From UBA2093 sp044340485 (GTDB lineage Bacteria > Actinomycetota > Acidimicrobiia > Acidimicrobiales > Ilumatobacteraceae): 64,000 nucleotides of DNA. The DNA is taken from the NCBI GenBank assembly GCA_044340485.1, contig JBIITN010000002.1, positions 1-64,000 on the forward strand, in the 5' to 3' direction. A program made the translations under genes and the position numbers. This document shows positions 59,755 through 64,000 of the stretch, piece by piece (the stretch's first letter is position 1; every line of letters starts with the position of its first letter). The notes beneath the pieces were generated by a model. The model was not told the DNA's origin. It did not search any database and saw only the letters and a list, made by a program, of their open reading frames with translations.

Positions 59755-60723
59755 ATGACCTCCATTCGGCATTCATTCAAAGATGTCACTGGTGCGCAAT
59801 TGTCAATTCTTGAAGCAGGCGACGTTGGCGCACCAATCGTGATGCTTGTTCATGGGTTCCCCGAAAGTGCATACTCGTGGCGACATCAAATGCAACCATT
59901 AGCGGAAGCCGGATACCACGTGATTGCTCCGAACAACCGCGGATACGCCGACAGTTCAGCACCCAAAGACGACGTTACGTACTACGGCATTCAACATCTC
60001 ACCAATGACCTCATTGAAATTGCCGAGCAGTATGGGCAACAACAAGTGATGTATGTAGGTCATGACTGGGGCTCATTCATTGTGTGGGAACTGGGCCGCC
60101 TACGACCAGAACGCGCCAAGGCAATTGTTGGCGTGAGTGTGCCATACACACAATGGCCAATGCGGCCCACCGAACTTTTCGCACAGCGTTTCGGCGATCG
60201 CTTTTTCTACATGTTGTATTTCCAACGTCCCAACGACGCAGAACGTGAACTCGAACATGATGTGCGCAACACAATGCGACGCATTCTGTGGATGGCATCA
60301 GGCGACGGGGTACGTCCTCCACAAGATCCACTTCCTCCCATGGAAGGCACCGGCTGGTTAACCCACACTGAAGAGCCACCGCCATTGCCATGGTCGTGGC
60401 TCAGCAAAGAAGATTTCAACACTTATGTAACGCAGTTTGAACAATCAGGATTTTTTGGACCAGTCAGCTTCTATCGAAATCTGGATGCAAACTACGAATT
60501 ACTGGAAACCATGACAGGCGAGCGCCTCACCATGCCGTGTTTTTTCATTGGTGGCGAAAGAGACATGGTCATAGCGAACAATCCCACTGCGATTGCTTCA
60601 ATGGAAAAGAAAGTGGCCAACTTGCAGGGCGTATGGATTATCCCCAAAGTTGGCCACTGGATTCAGCAAGAAGATCCAGCAGCGTTTAATACAGCGCTAC
60701 TGAATTTCTTGTCACAAGTGTGA
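59755..60723 (+). CDS. epoxide-hydrolase-like alpha/beta hydrolase
   Basis: 322 aa. HGFPES (33-38) oxyanion loop, nucleophile Asp104 in GHDWGSF, lid tyrosines Tyr154 and Tyr240 (SFYRNLD), acid Asp near 270 (GGERDMV) and His301 in VGHWIQQEDP. The HGFPE, DWG and two-Tyr set is that of soluble epoxide hydrolases rather than of the haloalkane dehalogenase at 13.4 kb. Opens an epoxide to a diol; substrate unknown. Cytosolic, ends 3 nt before the convergent Bax-inhibitor gene. Confidence 0.88.
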   Translation: MTSIRHSFKDVTGAQLSILEAGDVGAPIVMLVHGFPESAYSWRHQMQPLAEAGYHVIAPNNRGYADSSAPKDDVTYYGIQHLTNDLIEIAEQYGQQQVMYVGHDWGSFIVWELGRLRPERAKAIVGVSVPYTQWPMRPTELFAQRFGDRFFYMLYFQRPNDAERELEHDVRNTMRRILWMASGDGVRPPQDPLPPMEGTGWLTHTEEPPPLPWSWLSKEDFNTYVTQFEQSGFFGPVSFYRNLDANYELLETMTGERLTMPCFFIGGERDMVIANNPTAIASMEKKVANLQGVWIIPKVGHWIQQEDPAAFNTALLNFLSQV

Positions 60724-60726
60724 TTT

Positions 60727-61560
60727 TTAGTTCTCGCGTAACTTTGCAAGCAGGCGAAGAATCTCGAGATACAGCCACACGAGTGTGACAAGCAATCCGA
60801 GCGCACAGAACCACTCCATGTAGGCGGGCATCTTGTTCTTGGCCCCCATTTCGATCATGTCGAAGTCGAGCGCGAGTGTGAAGGCCGCGATACCAGCAAC
60901 AAGAACACTGAAACCAATGCCCATTGGTGATGCATCTGAAATGAATGATGGCATTGCGCCAAAGATTCCAAAGATGAACGACACCAAATAAAACGCCATT
61001 AGTCCGAACAATGCGCCCATCACGATGCGCCGGTATTTCTCAGTGACGCGAATAATGCGTGAACGATAAAGCAGCAACATCACTACAAATACACCGAGCG
61101 TGGCGCCTACTGCTTGGATGACAATGCCGTCGTATGCCACTGAATACGCACGACTAATTGCACCCACAACAATGCCTTCTGCAATTGCATAAATAGGTGC
61201 CAAGATGCGTGACAAGTGCGGTTTGAATGATGCAGCAATAACGGCAATGAGGCCGACAATGAGACCGCCAATAACCCAACCTGTGGGGAACTGCAATTGT
61301 CCTTCAATTGGTTCGTCAATGGTGAACCATGTGACGGTGGCACTTGCAATTAGCAACAACGCGAGCATCAATGTGGCAGATGCGGTACCAGACACCGTCA
61401 TAACGCCGCTATCCCAGCGCGACACTGGACCGTCAGTAACTGGCGCATTCCAGGTGCCTGCTTCGCCGGTTTGTGCTGACGGAGCAGCCCAGCCGACTCC
61501 GCCTTCGTCGCGAGCTACTGCTGCGCCCATCGATTTTTCGTTTAACAGAGGGTTTGACAT
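60727..61560 (-). CDS. Bax inhibitor-1/YccA family membrane protein
   Basis: 277 aa. A polar N-terminus of ~45 residues, then seven helices (MTVSGTASATLMLALLLIAS onward) with FQPEGI-like GIVVGAISRAYSVAYDGIVI and the C-terminal MIEMGAKNKMPAYMEWFCALG typical of the actinobacterial DUF4203/Bax1-I branch. Proposed as a calcium-leak channel family; function in actinobacteria unknown. ATG 61560 has TAGCGT 7 nt upstream. The 174-nt gap to the sigma gene carries both promoters. Confidence 0.88.
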   Translation of the reverse strand: MSNPLLNEKSMGAAVARDEGGVGWAAPSAQTGEAGTWNAPVTDGPVSRWDSGVMTVSGTASATLMLALLLIASATVTWFTIDEPIEGQLQFPTGWVIGGLIVGLIAVIAASFKPHLSRILAPIYAIAEGIVVGAISRAYSVAYDGIVIQAVGATLGVFVVMLLLYRSRIIRVTEKYRRIVMGALFGLMAFYLVSFIFGIFGAMPSFISDASPMGIGFSVLVAGIAAFTLALDFDMIEMGAKNKMPAYMEWFCALGLLVTLVWLYLEILRLLAKLREN

Positions 61561-61567
61561 GTCCCAA

Positions 61568-61573
61568 ACGCTA
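61568..61573 (-). promoter_or_regulatory. leaderless -10 box of the Bax-inhibitor-1 gene
   Basis: TAGCGT on the reverse strand followed by 7 nt (TTGGGAC) and ATG 61560. Confidence 0.45.
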
Positions 61574-61662
61574 ACAACTGTGGAGTTTTTTAGGCTGTCA
61601 TCTACGCAGATTTCTACTGCATCACAGGTTCGTGTGACTCAAAAATGATGTCCGTCCACAAG

Positions 61663-61690
61663 TTGTATGGCAGACCCCTTTCGGTATCCT
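61663..61690 (+). promoter_or_regulatory. sigma-factor gene promoter (-35/-10)
   Basis: TTGTAT (61663-61668), a 16-nt spacer and TATCCT (61685-61690) give a classical promoter with an expected start near 61697, leaving a leader of about 38 nt that includes the GGAGGG ribosome-binding site. Unlike most units here, this one is not leaderless. Confidence 0.5.
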
Positions 61691-61734
61691 GACCGATATT
61701 CGACTTTGAGTTGAGTTGAATGGGAGGGAACACA

Positions 61735-62673
61735 GTGGCGAAGGATCGTGTCGACCGCGATGAAGAAGACCTGGTCCGTCTTTATCTCACCGACATCGGA
61801 CAGTACGCACTGCTGACCAAAGACGACGAGGTTCGTCTTGCAAAAGCCATCGAGTCAGGCAAAGAAGCTGCCGAGCAAATGGCAGCTGCCAAAGATTTGT
61901 CAACAACGCAACGTCGTGAATTGCGAAAGATCGCACGCGCCGGCGAAATTGCCGAACGTCAATTTGTGCAGAGCAACTTGCGTCTCGTTGTCTCCATTGC
62001 AAAGAAGTACCAAGCATCTGGACTTCCACTTCTTGATCTCATTCAAGAGGGAAACCTCGGTCTCATGCACGCGGTCGAAAAATTCGACTGGCGTAAAGGT
62101 TTTAAATTTTCCACATATGCCACGTGGTGGATCCGTCAGGCCATCACCCGCGGTATCGCAAACACCGGTCGTACCATTCGTCTCCCAGTCCATGCTGGCG
62201 ACACCTTGGCTCGTCTCCAAAAGGCACGCTCACGCCTCGAATTAAAATATGGTCGTCCTGCAACTCTGGCTGAATTAGCAGCAGAAGTTGAGATGCCCGA
62301 AGACAAGGTCACCGAAGCATTGCGTTTCGCCGCTGAACCACTGTCGTTGTCAGAACCACTTCGCGAAGACGGCGACGCCGAATTGGGTGACGTTGTTGTC
62401 GATCGTTCCGCCGAGTCACCTTTTGAAGCAGCTGCAACCGCACTGTTGCCAGAGGAAATTCAGCGACTGCTTGCACCGCTTGATGAACGTGAGCGCGAAA
62501 TCTTGCGTCTGCGTTTTGGTCTCGACGGAGTTGGAGAACAGCGCACACTCGAAGAAGTTGGCGAGCACTTTAATCTCACTCGCGAGCGCATCCGCCAAAT
62601 TGAAGCTCGTGCAATGAGCAAATTACGCCACCCTTCAAGTGACACTGGTGCTCGCGACTTACTTTCTGTCTGA
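61735..62673 (+). CDS. sigma-70 family RNA polymerase sigma factor (HrdB/SigB-like, group 1 or 2)
   Basis: 312 aa from GTG 61735, with GGAGGG 6 nt upstream; an ATG 15 nt earlier contains the ribosome-binding site and is rejected. Region 1.2 (LVRLYLTDIGQYALLTKDDE), region 2 with LLDLIQEGNLGLMHAVEKFD and FKFSTYATWWIRQAITRGIA (2.4), region 3 and region 4.2 (TLEEVGEHFNLTRERIRQIE). Region 1.1 is absent or tiny. The 2.4 helix predicts recognition of -10 TANNNT, as used by the neighbours. Whether it is the principal factor or a stationary-phase one cannot be settled here. Confidence 0.93.
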   Translation: MAKDRVDRDEEDLVRLYLTDIGQYALLTKDDEVRLAKAIESGKEAAEQMAAAKDLSTTQRRELRKIARAGEIAERQFVQSNLRLVVSIAKKYQASGLPLLDLIQEGNLGLMHAVEKFDWRKGFKFSTYATWWIRQAITRGIANTGRTIRLPVHAGDTLARLQKARSRLELKYGRPATLAELAAEVEMPEDKVTEALRFAAEPLSLSEPLREDGDAELGDVVVDRSAESPFEAAATALLPEEIQRLLAPLDEREREILRLRFGLDGVGEQRTLEEVGEHFNLTRERIRQIEARAMSKLRHPSSDTGARDLLSV

Positions 62674-63642
62674 TCTGTCTTGTTCGGGGAACACCACCCG
62701 TTTCACCCCATCAACAAGCGCAACAATTCCTGCTCCGAAAATGCTTGGGACCAGGATGCGTGCGAGAAACTCTGCTTCAAGTCCGGGGATATAAAACGCT
62801 CTCACTTGATCACGCACTTGCCATGTCAATACAAGAAATGTGAGTCCAATACCGGCAATAAGCGGATCCACCACAACGGAACGATTTTTTGTGTCTGCGA
62901 TGATCGCCACTGCACTCAGCGACAGTGCGACAACACTAAAGATAAACATCAACGGAGTAATCCGCGCCTCGCCAGGTAGGCCAAGAAATTCCAGCGCACC
63001 AATAATCGTTCCTGCAGTACTGATGCCAAGCAGAAGCGTGATAAGCGCACGACGATTCAGAACCGACAACGCCACGGTTGCAATCAACATGATGACACCA
63101 ACACCCCACCACAATCGTGACGCTGCATCGCGCAAATACAACTCTCCTGACACGATCACGTCTTGTGCGTCAACTGTGAGCGGAATAACCCACGTTTGTA
63201 TCAATCCATCATCATTAATGGTGGCTGGTGGCTTTTGACTCATCCAATGAACACGATGGTCATGCCACATGTACTCACCGTTTGTCGACACTGTCTCCCA
63301 TGTCACCTGATCGGTGGTGACCTCGGGAACATCACTTCCGTATCGCGTTTGGTTTAACAAATACGTGATTGAGTTGACATTGACCCGCACTTCGTTAGTC
63401 GAGGAAATCTCAATGTAAGACTCTTGCTCGTATCCAGGAATCGCTACCACGTGCCCATCTGATCGCACACGCACAAACGTGTCGGCTCCCACAATGTCAA
63501 CCTTCACGCCCTCGGGCAATGCCGGGGATACGGTCGTTACAACAGCTTCCGTATTGCGAGGTTGTACGTCGTCGCCCGAGCCCAAATGTGTTGGACTCAC
63601 CATGCTGATAAGAGACATCACAGCAGCAATCAATCCACGCAC
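62659..63642 (-). CDS. exported membrane protein of unknown function
   Basis: 327 aa, GTG start with TACGGT 7 nt upstream. Signal-like N-terminus (IAAVMSLISMVSPTHLG), a ~150-residue extracytoplasmic domain (VKVDIVGADTFVRVRSDGHV; YMWHDHRVHWMSQKPPA with a WHDHRVHW motif), then five helices (GVGVIMLIATVALSVLNRRA and on). The WHDHR-HWM motif recurs in actinobacterial proteins encoded near copper genes; this is recollection, not a search. No enzyme motif otherwise. Its 3' end overlaps the sigma gene by 15 bp, and it is divergent from the dehydrogenase gene across 34 bp. Confidence 0.75.
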   Translation of the reverse strand: MRGLIAAVMSLISMVSPTHLGSGDDVQPRNTEAVVTTVSPALPEGVKVDIVGADTFVRVRSDGHVVAIPGYEQESYIEISSTNEVRVNVNSITYLLNQTRYGSDVPEVTTDQVTWETVSTNGEYMWHDHRVHWMSQKPPATINDDGLIQTWVIPLTVDAQDVIVSGELYLRDAASRLWWGVGVIMLIATVALSVLNRRALITLLLGISTAGTIIGALEFLGLPGEARITPLMFIFSVVALSLSAVAIIADTKNRSVVVDPLIAGIGLTFLVLTWQVRDQVRAFYIPGLEAEFLARILVPSIFGAGIVALVDGVKRVVFPEQDRSDRK

Positions 63643-63676
63643 CTCAGTGACCGTAGCGGTTCTCTATTGTGGAGTC
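63643..63676. promoter_or_regulatory. 34-bp divergent leaderless promoters
   Basis: TACGGT (63650-63655, reverse) lies 7 nt from GTG 63642 and TATTGT (63665-63670) lies 6 nt from ATG 63677, so each unit has its own -10 and no room for a leader. Confidence 0.5.
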
Positions 63677-64000
63677 ATGGTTGATAGCAGTGTGCCACTT
63701 GTCGTATTAGCAAGCGACAATGTCTGGGAACGACGTAGAGAGCAACTTTTTGCTGTGGCGCCCCACCTCACCCCCATCGTGTACACCGGCAATGAGATGT
63801 TGCCTCAGGATGTCCTAGACACAATCGATGTTGCTTTCTTTAGTGGCGATATCTGGCCAGAGCGAACGCGGGGCTTTATGTTGTCTGCTTTGAAAGCCCC
63901 GCGGTTGTCGTGGCTTCATACCTTCTCAGCTGGCATCGACAACGCGGTATTCACAACATTTCGTGAACGGGGTATTCGTTTGTCCACTTCTTCCGGTGCA
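63677..64000 (+). CDS. D-isomer-specific 2-hydroxyacid dehydrogenase (partial)
   Basis: 108 codons are visible from ATG 63677 to the window edge. MVDSSVPLVVLASDNVWERR, TIDVAFFSGDIWPERTRG and LSWLHTFSAGIDNAVF correspond to the substrate-binding N-terminal domain of 2-hydroxyacid dehydrogenases, including the SAGID loop before the NAD domain. The Rossmann domain and catalytic His are outside. TATTGT lies 6 nt before the ATG. Possible partner to glycerate kinase metabolism, but the two are 60 kb apart. Confidence 0.82.
   Translation, partial: MVDSSVPLVVLASDNVWERRREQLFAVAPHLTPIVYTGNEMLPQDVLDTIDVAFFSGDIWPERTRGFMLSALKAPRLSWLHTFSAGIDNAVFTTFRERGIRLSTSSGA

Overview
The window looks like a compact chromosomal segment of an actinobacterium, probably an Acidimicrobiia / Ilumatobacteraceae-type aquatic lineage. 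This is an inference from gene content: a GlxR-like Crp regulator, LLM flavin oxidoreductase, MpaB-type DUF2236 oxygenase, LytR C-terminal domain protein, HrdB-like sigma factor, a RecBCD operon and moderate GC. No phage, transposon, IS element, CRISPR array or rRNA is visible. Genes are tightly packed. Convergent neighbours often overlap at their 3' ends (glxK/LytR_C, recD/giant secreted protein, HTTM/TetR, photolyase/SDR, sigma/membrane protein), which leaves almost no room for intrinsic terminators.

Layout. 0-6 kb: end of a MoaD-like gene, amidase, glycerate kinase, LytR_C protein, tRNA-Thr, then rlmB-ispF-ispD read leftward. 5.6-11 kb: Crp-family regulator, dienelactone hydrolase, a conserved HTH protein, copper ATPase, an ECHDC3-like enoyl-CoA hydratase and tRNA-Lys. 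11-18 kb: a secreted protein, then a leftward operon (tandem DUF1330-like protein, TetR, haloalkane dehalogenase, LLM oxidoreductase) divergent from an arylsulfatase, with a perfect 19-bp palindrome between them. 18-27 kb: recC-recB-recD. 27-37.5 kb: a cell-surface block (giant DUF11-repeat secreted protein, acyltransferase-SGNH, sulfotransferase, toroid-membrane protein, small exported protein with an HTTM protein). 37.4-42.6 kb: a tandem double-TetR protein, a second TetR, photolyase, DHRS12-like SDR and DUF2071. 42.6-45.5 kb: a catabolic operon (ECH, VOC, hotdog thioesterase, FAH). 45.5-49.5 kb: small membrane proteins, an AhpD-like protein and a second acyltransferase-SGNH. 49.5-51.7 kb: a copper/cytochrome-oxidase maturation operon (SCO1, PCuAC, cupredoxin, TlpA). 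51.7-55.3 kb: two uncharacterised proteins, a NAGPA-domain protein and LapA. 55.3-64 kb: MBL hydrolase, AI-2E permease, MpaB oxygenase, cyclophilin, mini-TraR, epoxide hydrolase, Bax-inhibitor-1, sigma factor, membrane protein and a partial D-2-hydroxyacid dehydrogenase.

A recurring regulatory architecture ties the window together. Many first genes of transcription units have a TANNNT hexamer exactly 6 (or 7) nt before an ATG or GTG, the signature of leaderless mRNAs in actinobacteria. Using it to fix starts exposes one striking exception. The giant secreted protein has a perfect TATTAT-N6 upstream of GCG in frame with an intact signal peptide, where GTG would be expected.

The most system-like units are three: (i) the TetR/palindrome organohalide-organosulfate regulon at 12.4-18.1 kb, (ii) the surface acylation/sulfation block at 27-37.5 kb, and (iii) the copper-delivery operon whose PCuAC protein carries a Met/Asp-rich insertion in its metal-binding loop.
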